Position numbers and translations under genes: made by a program | The notes under the pieces: generated by a model | The model's input: the letters and a program-made list of their open reading frames with translations, nothing else | The model's database searches: none | What the model was told of the DNA's origin: nothing | NCBI RefSeq assembly: GCF_037975245.1 | Contig: NC_092579.1 | Location: 14,890,178-14,954,177, forward strand | Direction of reading: 5' to 3' | From: Apostichopus japonicus | Taxonomy: Eukaryota > Echinodermata > Holothuroidea > Aspidochirotida > Stichopodidae | DNA length: 64,000 nt | Shown here: piece after piece, positions 41,301 to 50,900 of the stretch | Position numbering within the stretch: the first letter of the stretch is position 1 | Layout: every line of letters begins with the position of its first letter

Positions 41301-43744
41301 AAATTCATATGAAATCGATATGATAAAAAAAAATACTTACCTATGTTCTACCATCATGTTAGCAACCACTGTACGTTTACCAAAGATCTCCTGCATTTTG
41401 CATTCAGATATGTTGGCACTGCATTTTGCTAAAACAGTGACCTGCACTTTTCTAAAGAACTGCCTAGCTGATCACGGTGCTTTAAATTAGGTGTGGAAAA
41501 CAAAATACAAGTATTCTTGAAAATTGAAATGAATAGAAGAGGATCATAATTAGAGCTTACATAACATAAATTATAGGCCTACAGAACTTTCATTATTATT
41601 TTTTTGTAATATGAGTATTGTACTTCCAAGTCCTGGTGTGTTTCAAATTCTTGCCGAGGATACCCAAAGACCATGCAAAATCCACTTATAATTTTCAAGA
41701 GGTGATTCCCTTCAAACCATAGTTGTTCAGGCCACCTGTTTGATAGTTAAAGATTGATTAAGAATTATCCAGGTTAACAGCATAGTTGAATAGTCTTTCA
41801 AAAGTAAAGTTACTCTCCTGTCAACGGAGGGGAAATCTGCAGTTTGACCCGCCAAATGTGGTCTAGACACCTCAAATGTTATATTTGAAGAGACTGGGGA
41901 AATCCTTCCCATGAAAAAAGGTAGACTCAGTGTGTTTGAGGAAAACTTGTCAAAAAGATCCCCAAATTTGTATGCACACTTTTCGAAACACTGCTGATTA
42001 TTCATGTCAACAGAGTATTTTGGATAGGCTGGAGCTTAATTGTCACTTACCCCACATTCCATCGCTCTTCAACACTATGATGGCTGTGTTTGGCTCCATT
42101 TCAATGAGAGGTACAAGAGCATCTTTGTTGATCTCTGCTTCATCCTCTTTATCCACAAGTACCACATCTTCTGCAATTTTACACTTTCGATGATAACAAA
42201 GATGAAAGAACATATTTATATGCGGCCTAGTATTTGTAACAAACTTGTTTACGCCATTGTTTAGGTTTTAGCCATGCATATTAAGTATTAACATTATGGG
42301 TAGGCCTATAGGGCAGTTAACGCTAATGTTTCCTGTAGAATTGTATGCCTATACCTTTGTAGGCAAACACCCCTACCGCAAGTACGTACTACTATACTAG
42401 CAGGGGCGTAGCCAGTACGTAGCACTGTAGGCCCGGGCCTACCCTTTTATTGGCCAAGTTATCTTTTTCTTAAAAACACCCATAATTCAAATCGATAAGC
42501 TTGCTGGACGAGTTCAAGGGTCTAGACAGGAAAAACTATTGAAAGAACGTAGCAAGAATATGGCTAAATTAGGTGACCTATTCTTCTGTCATCTAGGCTA
42601 TCATTTCTATCGCGTGCCATTTCATTCAACACTCTACCTGCCGGAAAAGACTATAGGAACCTATCTTGTCATTTTTTTAACATCTAGTTAAGAACCCATT
42701 TACACAGATAATATTTCAGTTGAGAACATTCCACAGTCAAATAAGCCTATCGTTCTGCGTTCTACGATAAATGAAGAGAGACTCAGCGGTTTGGCACTGA
42801 TGCACATCCACAGAGACTTTGCAATTGACGTTGATGCTGTGCTGAGGAAATTTGTGTCAGATGGCAATCATCGGATAGCTCTCGCCCTTTTTTATTCGGC
42901 TAACTAAAACATTTACTAGCTACAGTTGTATCAAAGACAATTAGCTATAGTTGTATCAAAGACATTTCTTGCCTATCTTTGTATCTACAAGTATCAGAAG
43001 TTGAAAAGTAAGACTACTCTGTACATGTAGGTCTTGCTAATTTTAAATTCATTATGTAGTATTGAATTACGTACTACTTTAACTTGTTTTTTTTTTGGTT
43101 TAAAAGTGATATTGAATGAGGTGTCTCAGGTTAGCAAGAGGCCAGGGAACCAGAATGAACACCGATCGGGAAGGGCCGTTTCCGGCCATCTGGGGGGTTT
43201 GCAAAACCAAAAATTTTCTTGTACGCTCCACACTAACCAATGGTGGCGCTCCGCTCAGAATAGTCGTGCATACAACTGAAAATCCTGGCTAACCCCCGAC
43301 TAGTGCTATTTCACTAGTTTTGTAGACTAACACCTCTACCGCATGTACGTACTACTAGTACTAGTTCACAATAAGTATAGGCCTAACGTTAGGCCTAGTT
43401 AACGTTAGGCCTAACGTTAAGCTTAGTTCTACCTTCCTCAATATGTATTGTTACTTAAACTATGGCAAAGTCTATATTACTTATTAGGCAATAACTAGGC
43501 GACGTATTACGGGCCTGGTCATATATAGCAAGGTGTAGTATCTTGATAGTGATACTATTATGATATGTAGGCTGACAGAAGTCACGTACAACCGCCTCTC
43601 CGTATGCTATCTTTTAATGAGTTCTAAACATACTCAATATTACCTCCAAAATAAATGCCTACCGGTTTCAACTAAATCTCTGAATTCACTGAACACCACA
43701 ACTTTTCTTGTTTCATTTCGAACGAATAACCGGCATTTATCAAC
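34452..43744 (-). CDS. Probable CIDE-N-domain protein gene, partial model
   Basis: Exons b (42051-42170), c (41736-41893) and d (41341-41390) connect in phase with good splice sites; e (34452-34479) would end the frame, and a first exon (a, about 43644-43744) supplies the domain start. Exon b reads DVVLVDKEDEAEINKDALVP, then EPNTAIIVLKSDGMW, resembling the second half of a CIDE-N domain (L-V-L-x-x-D ... N-T-x-x-x-V-L ... W) as in the DNA-fragmentation factors and CIDE proteins. Exon a reads CRLFVRNETRKVVVFSEFRD, resembling its first half. Exons c and d (FEVSRPHLAGQTADF; EIFGKRTVVANMMVEH) are not recognised. The usual Asp-Gly-Thr of the domain is absent. The a-b junction does not phase cleanly and the start codon is unknown. 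Apoptosis or lipid-droplet roles are known for the family but cannot be inferred here. Confidence 0.5.
34480..35392. other. Intron or intergenic; nothing recognised
   Basis: AT-rich, probably part of the large intron of the CIDE-N-like gene. The plus frame 34431-34718 overlaps the minus-strand exon and has no motifs. Confidence 0.4.
35393..35680 (+). mobile_element. Dispersed repeat, copy 1
   Basis: G/C-run-rich ends (GGGGGAGGGGCAGTCGCCCC; CATGATCGCCGCCCATG) enclose AAACCCAGTGAACCCATATC, ACACTCATACACAAGAGATG and CACCAAATATTGGGGGGATA. The same string occurs inverted at 44395-44835. The left end (CTTGGCTACGTGCCTG) is family-C-like. No target duplication was identified. Confidence 0.65.
35681..39616. 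other. Intron or intergenic; no exon recognised
   Basis: AT-rich with an 18 bp C-run followed by (CA)n at about 38310-38341, a run of A near 37200, and no convincing exon on either strand. A stretch near 38925-39030 (GGTGCCCTTCCAACTGACCT, TTACGGCCAAAATGCCTTG) resembles the keyword content of the MITE at 39625-39815 and may be an old relative. Confidence 0.4.
39625..39815 (+). mobile_element. hAT-type MITE with CAGGGCTCGAA ends
   Basis: 191 bp with ends CAGGGCTCGAATTTCG and (complement) CAGGGCTCAAAATAAG. A perfect 8 bp duplication CAATCTAT lies at 39617-39624 and 39816-39823. The interior is a set of GGCCAGT/ACTGGCC and GGGCACCAAGGCCA phrases that are partly self-complementary. Non-coding. 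Confidence 0.92.
39961..40252. repeat. Tandem duplication, about 150 bp unit
   Basis: Unit 1 (39961-40113) and unit 2 (40114-40252) share CGCGGTCCAATTGACCACAT, GAACTACTGTGAATCGTC, AATCCACATTGCGTTAAAAG and GCCTACTGTAATTTTCG nearly unchanged. Unit 2 lacks a short piece present in unit 1 (around TTAGACATTGA). High identity suggests a recent event. Confidence 0.93.
40756..40869 (+). mobile_element. hAT-type MITE, family C, 114 bp internally deleted copy
   Basis: Ends CAGGCGCGTAGCCAAGG and (complement) CAGGCGCGTAGTCAG. A perfect duplication CCACCAGG lies at 40748-40755 and 40870-40877. It shares both ends with the 305 bp copy at 11576-11880 but lacks the core module. Confidence 0.93.
40895..41047 (-). 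mobile_element. Relic of the CAGGGCTCGAA MITE family
   Basis: The minus-strand reading GCCTCAAATTTCACAATTTT then TAGGGCTAGGCCACTTTGGCC parallels the left end of the element at 39625. It sits inside the CIDE-N-like gene's large intron and has no clear right end or duplication. Confidence 0.55.
41341..41390 (-). CDS. CIDE-N-like gene, exon d
   Basis: 50 bp between acceptor CAAAATGCAG and a strong donor GTAAGTAT. Phase 0 entry matches exon c. Reads EIFGKRTVVANMMVEH and leaves in phase 2; the other two frames have stops. Confidence 0.52.
41736..41893 (-). CDS. CIDE-N-like gene, exon c
   Basis: The acceptor GATTTCCCCAG after a pyrimidine tract is followed by 158 bp open in the frame demanded by exon b (phase 1), closing at CAACAG-like AAACAG before donor GTGGCC in phase 0. 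Reads SSNITFEVSRPHLAGQTADF and TWIILNQSLTIKQ. Not recognised as a family. Confidence 0.52.
42051..42170 (-). CDS. CIDE-N-like gene, exon b (core of domain)
   Basis: The acceptor AAAATTGCAG is followed by two bases and 39 codons, then ATGTGGG and donor GTAAGTG; phase 1 in and out. Only this frame is open. It carries the acidic loop and the N-T-A-I-I-V-L strand ending in W. A CIDE-like residue run (KIAED) continues upstream of the acceptor, so a more 5' acceptor is possible. Confidence 0.62.
42401..43298 (+). mobile_element. Degraded hAT transposon with CAGGGGCGTAGCC end
   Basis: The left end CAGGGGCGTAGCCAGTACG is followed by a palindromic GGCCCGGGCC. The right end CCTGGCTAACCCCCG is a diverged complement. 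About 900 bp. It holds the C-terminal end of a hAT transposase (42707-42907) and a core module copy (43165-43262). No exact 8 bp duplication, but the flanks carry a ~36 bp imperfect direct repeat (42366-42400 and 43329-43364). Confidence 0.65.
42707..42907 (+). pseudogene. hAT transposase C-terminal fragment
   Basis: 67 codons including TAA, with no methionine start. Reads NEERLSGLALMHIHRDFAID, then VDAVLRKFVSDGNHRIAL. The E-R-L-x-G-L-A-L-x-x-I-H-R-D block is typical of the C-terminal dimerisation region of hAT transposases of the ZMYM/TTF-finger type. Upstream sequence up to the element's left end is too short and interrupted for the catalytic core, so this is a deletion derivative. It is the only recognisable hAT coding trace in a window full of hAT-type MITEs. 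Confidence 0.82.
43305..43640. other. Intron of the CIDE-N-like gene; TAGGCCTA-type words
   Basis: Includes a self-complementary run at about 43380-43430 in which CTAACGTTAGGCCTA words alternate in both orientations. No other structure seen. Confidence 0.45.
43644..43744 (-). CDS. Candidate first domain exon of the CIDE-N-like gene
   Basis: Part of a minus-strand open frame extending up to 44191. Residues VDKCRLFVRNETRKVV then FSEFRDLVETGRHLF align by eye with the start of CIDE-N (basic strand, R-K turn, helix). Possible donors are at 43663/43662 (phase 1, fits exon b but leaves the helix short) and 43644/43643 (phase 2, needs another small exon). Two upstream in-frame methionines exist; neither is supported. 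Confidence 0.4.
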
Positions 43745-44394
43745 CTTATTTCCCGTCTCGTATCGTATATATGTATCATAGTGGCCTATAATAATTACTG
43801 GTACTACTTTGGACCAATTAGGAGTGCCGGTTTCAATGACGTAATCTATTTGCACAGTTAGGATATAAACATGGTAGGGGATCGGCTTTTTAGTTCTTTT
43901 GGATTCACTCAACCACAAGAGCACAGAACGTACAGGGGATACTGGCCTAGCTTCCAACAGCTTAGTATGTATGGTTGACTGACTTCGATGTAAGACAAGA
44001 TAGGAAAACATCCATAATAATGAGGTAAGGCACGCGACAGACGCGCTTGGCGGGAACTTCATTTTAGACTTTGGGAAGAGAAGCAGTGACTGAAGCGGTC
44101 TGCTTTGCAGTGAAGGTGAGTTAGAGGAATCTAAATAGAGTATCTTAATTAAGTTAATTTTCCGTTGTTCCGGCTGAGGAATGCAACCCATCTTAAAGAG
44201 ATTGCTAATAATGTGCGTTACTGTAAAATAATTATAACACCATATGCATGTAAACAGCTGAAGGCAATGATGTCAGATATTCTAAGTGCAACGTTGTTGG
44301 CCTTTACTTAATGGTAATGCTAATTGTAATTTGTATAAGCCTACAGCAAGTAAAGAGCTTACATCCAGGGATGTGTAGTCACATATAGTCCAGC

Positions 44395-44835
44395 TCATTG
44401 GCGGCGATCATGGGCGGGGGGGGGGGACGGCGGGGGGGGGGCATGCCCCAATATTTTAGGTGGGGGATTATAATATCCCCCAATATTTGGTGGCATATGT
44501 TTTTTTGTGGCTTTAAAAAGAAAATAATGCGTGAGATTATTTATCCAAATCATATTTGACGGTGGCTAAAACTTCATCCAACACATGCTGCATGAGGTAA
44601 ATGACTCTTCGTAGTCGTTTCTGTGACCGTATAGCATGTTGGCATTCATCATTATTATAAGAATGTCTGTACATCTCTTGTGTATGAGTGTAAGTACGTA
44701 TAATCATAAATCCACATCGATATGTGTTCACTGGGTTTCAATTTGGCCTGTTCCCTACAGGATTTCTAACCGCATGTGCTAATAGTCAGGGGGTGGGGCA
44801 AAGGGGGAGACCGCCCCCCCCCCATCAAGCATATT
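44395..44835 (-). mobile_element. Dispersed repeat, copy 2, longer
   Basis: The reverse complement of the repeat at 35393-35680 (GGCGGCGATCATGGGCGG, CCAATATTTGGTGGCATA, CATCTCTTGTGTATGAGTGT, TTCACTGGGTTTC). An extra ~155 bp (about 44517-44668) is absent from copy 1. A 64-codon minus frame (44537-44731) crosses that extra piece; it has no recognised motif. Confidence 0.7.
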
Positions 44836-45573
44836 TTGTTCATGATATCGAAGTTTTATAGTAGCCGTTATAAGAGGTTTAATTTTTGTACACCAATAAA
44901 TTAACTGTGTCTGAATTTTTGAGCATTAAGCATTAAGCCTATATCATATCTTCCAAATGAAAAAAGACTTTTGCTTAGATGTTTGGAGAAGTTATGCATG
45001 GCATATATATCACATGATCAACCAATCAAGAAATTTTGTTTTCAAATGTTGCAATGGGTGACAATTGATAAAAAGTCATTTTGTTGTTTTGCAGCACAAA
45101 GTTGATTTCCTCACTAATTATTACATTTAAGAAATTTCTCATTTTGCTGCAAAATGTCAATATATTTACTTGAAGATGAAATTTTTGACGGTACGTTCTA
45201 AAACGTTTCTTATTTTATGGGACTTTCTTTTGGGATACGTCTGCTGGGACCAGGAAATCTACAGATTTAGCAACCAGCATTATTACGAATATTGCAATTT
45301 AAAGTTAGGACATACTCCAAACAACATTAAAGAGAAACTAAACATACAATTATACTGGTTTGCTTCTAGATTGATGACCATGCGGACCAGGACCAAGACA
45401 ACAGATCAATGGAAGAATGAAAGGAAACTGGTAATGAACTAACCAGAAGAAGAACAAAGAACGGTGTAGTACTGGTATCAATTGAAAAATAAGGTTTTGA
45501 TTGCTCATCTCTAGTTTATGTATTGTAGGTGTTACAGGTTTGCACTCATCCACCAGCCAACAGCCACGTACCA
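44836..45573. other. Intergenic; no gene recognised
   Basis: AT-rich. A 90-codon plus frame (45170-45442) has ordinary amino-acid content but no motif or splice context and remains unassigned. Confidence 0.35.
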
Positions 45574-45984
45574 GCCTTTTGCCACGGGCAAAAGAGTAGT
45601 AACGTTTGTGTGTTTGTATTGCAATGATTTTACTATATATTTTATGCCGATATGAAGATTGCTTTTAATAAAATAAAATATGGCATACTTTGTTAAAAAA
45701 ATGCCTTAATTGTTCTTTCTAGTTTATATTTTATAGATGTTCCAGACATCTCAAGCCACCAACTTGCAAATACCACAACCACCCACCACCTTCCTCCGGC
45801 ATCCACTGACTACCAGCCTTTTGCCACGAGCAAAAGAGTTGTAACATATTTGTGTTTGTATTGCAATGATTTTACTATATATTTTTATGCTGATTTGAAG
45901 AGTGTTTTAAAAAAAATATGCCATACTTTGTTAAAGAAATGCCTAATTGTTCTTTCCAAGTTTATATTTTATAGATGTTCCGTT
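45574..45984. repeat. Tandem direct repeat, about 240 bp period
   Basis: Two copies (from about 45574 and 45814) share CCAGCCTTTTGCCACG, GTATTGCAATGATTTTACTA, GGCATACTTTGTTAAA and TTTATATTTTATAGATGTTC. The second copy runs directly into the start of the large CCAT/CCTA array. Confidence 0.88.
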
Positions 45985-46021
45985 TGTATCGTTGCATCGT
46001 TGTATCGTTGTATGGGTGCAT
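45985..46021 (+). repeat. Transition zone of 8 bp words before the array
   Basis: Successive 8-mers TATCGTTG, CATCGTTG, TATCGTTG, TATGGGTG, then CATTGTG and CATCCTAC. An 8 bp periodicity exists before the CCAT/CCTA wording is established. Confidence 0.6.
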
Positions 46022-46582
46022 TGTGCATCCTACCATCCTAACATCATTACCATCCTTACCATCCTTACCATCCTACCATTCTACCATTCTATCATTGTAC
46101 CATCCTTCCATCCTACAATCCTAACATCCTACCATCCTATCATTCTATCATTGTACCATCCTACCATCCTTCTATCCTACCATCCTACCATCTTACCATC
46201 CACCATCTTACCATCCTACCATCTTACCATCTTACCATCTTACCATCTTAACATCTTAACATCTTACCATCTAGCCATCTTATCATCCTACCATCCTACC
46301 ATCCTTCCATCCTTAATCATCCTAACATCTAAGCATCCTCCCATCTAGCCATCTTACCATCCTTCCATCCTACCATCTTATCATCTCACAATTTAACCAT
46401 CCTACCATCTAAACATCCTACCATTCTATCATCTTATCATTCTACTATCCTACCATCCTTCCATCCTACCATCTAACCATCCTAACATTCTACCATCCAA
46501 CCATCCTTCTATCTTACCATCCTTCTATCCTACCAGCCTTCCATCCTTCCATCCTACCATCCTTCTAACCTACCATCCTTCC

Positions 46583-47096
46583 AGGATGGAAGGATAGTAG
46601 AATGGTAGGATGTTAGGATGGAAGGATGGTAGCATGGTAGCATGGTATAATTGTAGGATGGAAGGATGTTAGGATGGTTAGATTGTAGGATGGTTAGATG
46701 GTAGGATAGTAGGATGAAAGAATGGTAGGTCGGTAGGTTGGTACGATGGTTGGATGGTAGGATGGAAGGATGGTTAGATGGTAGGATGTAGGATGGAAGG
46801 ATGGAGGGATGGTAGAATGGTAGGATGGAAGGATGGAAGGATAGTAGAATGGTAGGATGGAAGGATGGTACGATGGAAGGATCATAGGATGATCGAATGG
46901 TAGGATGCTAGGATGGTTAGATCGTAGGATGGATGGATGGAAGGATGGAAAATGGTAGGATTAAAGGATGGTAGAATGATAGAATGGTTGGATGGTAGAA
47001 TGGTAGGATGCTAGGGTGGTTACATGGAACGATGGAAGGATGGAAAAATTGTAGAATGGTAGGATGGTAGAATGATAGAATCGTTGGATGATCAAA
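46583..47096 (-). repeat. Inverted block in the array, copy 1
   Basis: At CATCCTTCCAGGATGGAAGGAT the array flips from C-rich to G-rich wording (GGATGGTAGGATGG) and flips back near GATGATCAAACCATCC. The left switch is a perfect short palindrome. Confidence 0.92.
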
Positions 47097-47929
47097 CCAT
47101 CCTACCATCCTTCAATCCTACCATCATACCATTTAACCATGCTACCATTCTATCATCCTACCATTCTATCATTTACCATCCTACTATCCTACCATCTTTC
47201 AATCCTACCATTCTACAAACCTTCCATCATACAATCTAACCATCCTACTATCTAACCATCCTTCCATCCTACCATCCTTCAATCCTACCATCTGACCATC
47301 CTACCTTTCTACCTTCCTTCTATCCTTCCATCCTACCATATAAACATACTACCATCTAACCATTCTATCATCCTACCATTCTATTATTCTACCATGCTAC
47401 CATCCTTCCATCCTACCATCTAACCATCCTACTATCCAACCATCCTACCATGCTACCATCTAACCATCCTAACATTCTATCATTCCACCATCCTACCATT
47501 ATTCAATCCTTCCATCCTACCATCTAACCATCCTACTATCTAACCATCCTTCCATCCTACAATCCTACCATCTAACCATCCTACTATCTAGCCATCCTAC
47601 CATCTTACTATCTAACCATCCTACCATTATTCAATCCTTCCATCCTACCATCTAACCATCCTACCATCTAACCATCCTACTATCCAACCATCCTACCATG
47701 CTACCATCTAACCATCCTAACATTCTATTATTCCACCATCCTACCATTATTCAATCCTTTTATCCTACCATCTAACCATCCTACTATCTAACCATCCTTC
47801 CATCCTACTATCTAACCATCCTACCATTCTATTATCCTACCATCTAGCCATCCTACCATCTTACTATCTAACCATGCTACCATCCTTCCATCCTACCATC
47901 TAACCATCCTACCATTCTATCATCCTACC

Positions 47930-50900
47930 ATTCTATCATTCTACCATCCCTCTATCCTTCCATCCTACCATCCTACTATCCTTCCATCTAACCATCCAAC
48001 CATACTACCACCTTTCCAACCTACCATCCTTCCATTCTACTATCCTTCCATCCTACCATCTAACCATCCTACAATCCTACCATTCTACCATCCTACCATC
48101 CTACAATCTAACCATCCTACCATCTATCCATCCTTCCATTGTACCATTTAACCATCCTATCATCCTTCCATCCTACCATCCTACCATCAAGCCATCTTAC
48201 AATTCTATCATTGTACCCTCCTTCCATCCTACCATCCTACCATCCTTCAATCCTTCCATCTTTCCATCCTACATCCTACCATCTAAGCATCCTACCATCC
48301 AACCATCCTTCCCTCCTTCCATCCTAAGATCCTTCCATCCTTCCATCCTACCATCTTACCACACTACCATCCTGGCATCCTACCATCTAACCATCCTACC
48401 ATCTAACCATCCTTCCATCCTATCATCCTACCATTCTAAAATTCTGCCATCCTATCCTTCCATCTAACCATCCTACCATTCTTTCATCCTACCATTCTAT
48501 CATCCTTCTATACTACCATTCTACCATCCTGCCACCTAACCATCATACCATCTAACCATCCTACCATCCTGCCATCCTTCCATCCTTCTATCCTGTCATC
48601 TAACTATCCTACCATCCTACCATCCTTCCATTATACATCCTACCATCTAACCATCCTACCATTCTATCATCCTATCATTCTACCATCCTACCAATCTACC
48701 ATTTTTCCATCCTTCCATCTAACCATCCTACCATTCTATCATCCTATCATTCTACCATCCTACCATTCTACCATCCTGCCACCTAACCATCATACCATCT
48801 AACCATCCTACCATCCTGCCATCCTTCCATCCTTCTATCCTGTCATCTAACTATCCTACCATCCTACCATCCTTCCATTATACCATCCTACCATCTAACC
48901 ATCCTACCATTCTACCATCTTACCATCATACCATCCTTCCATCCTACCAGCATACCATCCTTCAATCCTTCCATCCTACCACCTAACCATCCTACCATCT
49001 AACAGTCCTACCATTCTATCATCCTACCATTCTATCATTCTACCAGCCTACTATCCTACCATTCTACCATCTAACCATCCTACCATCTAACCATCCTACC
49101 ATTCTATCATGTACCATCCTACCATCTAACCATCCTACTATCTAACCATCCTAACCTCCTTCCATCCTACCATCATACCATCCTTCCATGCTACCAGCAT
49201 ACCTTCTTTCCATCCTACCATCTAATCATCTAACCATTCTACCATTCTATCATCCTACCATTCTGTCATTCTATCATCCTACCATCCCTCTATCCTTCCA
49301 TTCTGCCATCCTTCAATCCTACCATCATACTATCCTTCATCTAACCATCCTACCATTCTATTATTCTACCATCCAACCATACTACCATCCTTCCATCCTA
49401 CCATCCTACCATCTAATCTCCTACCATCCTTCCATCCTACCATCCTACCATCTAATCTCCTACCATCCTTCCATCCTACCACCCTGTCATCTAACTATCC
49501 TACCATCTAACCATCCTACCATCCTTCCATTATACCATTATACCATCCTTCCATCCTACCCTCTAACCATCCTACCATTCTTTCATCCTACCATTCTACC
49601 ATCTTGCCACCTAACCATCATACGATCTAACCTTCCTACCATCCTTTCATCCTTCCAACCTTCCATCCTACCCTCCTGTCATCTAACTATCCTACCATCT
49701 AACTATCCTGCCATCCTTCCATTATACCATCCTTCCATACAAACATCCTACAATCTAACCATCTACCCATCCTACCATCTAACCATCCTACCATCTAACC
49801 ATCCTACCATTCTATCATCCTACCATCTAACCATCCTACCATTCTATCATCCTACCATTCTAAAATTCTGCCATTCTACCATCCTACTATCCTTCCATCT
49901 AACCATCCTACCATTCTTTCATCCTACCATTCTATCATCCTTCTATCCTACCATTCTACCATCCTGCCACCTAACCATCATACCATCCTGCCATTCTTCC
50001 ATCCTTCTATCCTGTCATCTAACTATCCTACCATCTAACCATCCTACAATCTAACCATCCTAACATCCTTCCATCCTACAATTATACCATGCTACCATCC
50101 TTCCATCCTACCATCCAACCATCTAACCATCCTACCATCCTACCATCCTTCCATCCTACCATTCTACCATCCCTCGATCCTTCCATCCTAACATCCTACC
50201 ATCCTATCATTCTATCATTGTACCATCCTACCATCCTTCTATCCTACCATCTTACCATCCACCATCTTACCATCCCACCATCTTACCATCTTAACATCTT
50301 AACATCTTACCATCTAGCCATCTTATCATCCTACCATCCTACCATCCTTCCATCCTTCCATCCTACCATCCTACCATCCTACCATTCTATCATTCTACCA
50401 TCCTTCCATCCTACCATCCTTCCATCCTTTCATCCATCCATCATACCATTCTACCATCCTACCATCCTTTTATCCTACCATACTACCATCCTTCAATCCT
50501 ACAATCCTTCCATCCTACCATCCTACCATCTAACCATCCTACCATCTAACCATCCTTCCATCCTACCATCTAACCATCCTACCATTCTATCATCCTACCA
50601 TTCTATCATTCTACCATCCTACCATCTAACCATCCTACAATCTAACCATCCTAACATCCTTCCATCCTACAATTATACCATGCTACCATCCTTCCATCCT
50701 TCCATCCTACCATCCTTCCATCCTACCATCCTTCCATCCTACCATTCTATCATCCTACCACTCTATCATTCTACTATCCTACCATCTAACCATCCTACAA
50801 TCTAACCATCCTAACATCCTTCCATCCTACAATTATACCATGCTACCATCCTTCCATCCTACCATCCAACCATCTAACCATCCTACCATCCTTCCATCCT

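Noticed and set aside
44060-44130. Plus-strand 5' exon ending at AGTGAAG, GTGAGT
   Set aside because: A good donor-like site exists but no partner acceptor or coding frame could be tied to it.
43745-44191. Upstream part of the 183-codon minus frame as the N-terminus of the CIDE-N-like protein
   Set aside because: CIDE-N normally lies close to the N-terminus; the upstream part has no recognised motif and could be leader or chance. It was kept out of the gene model.
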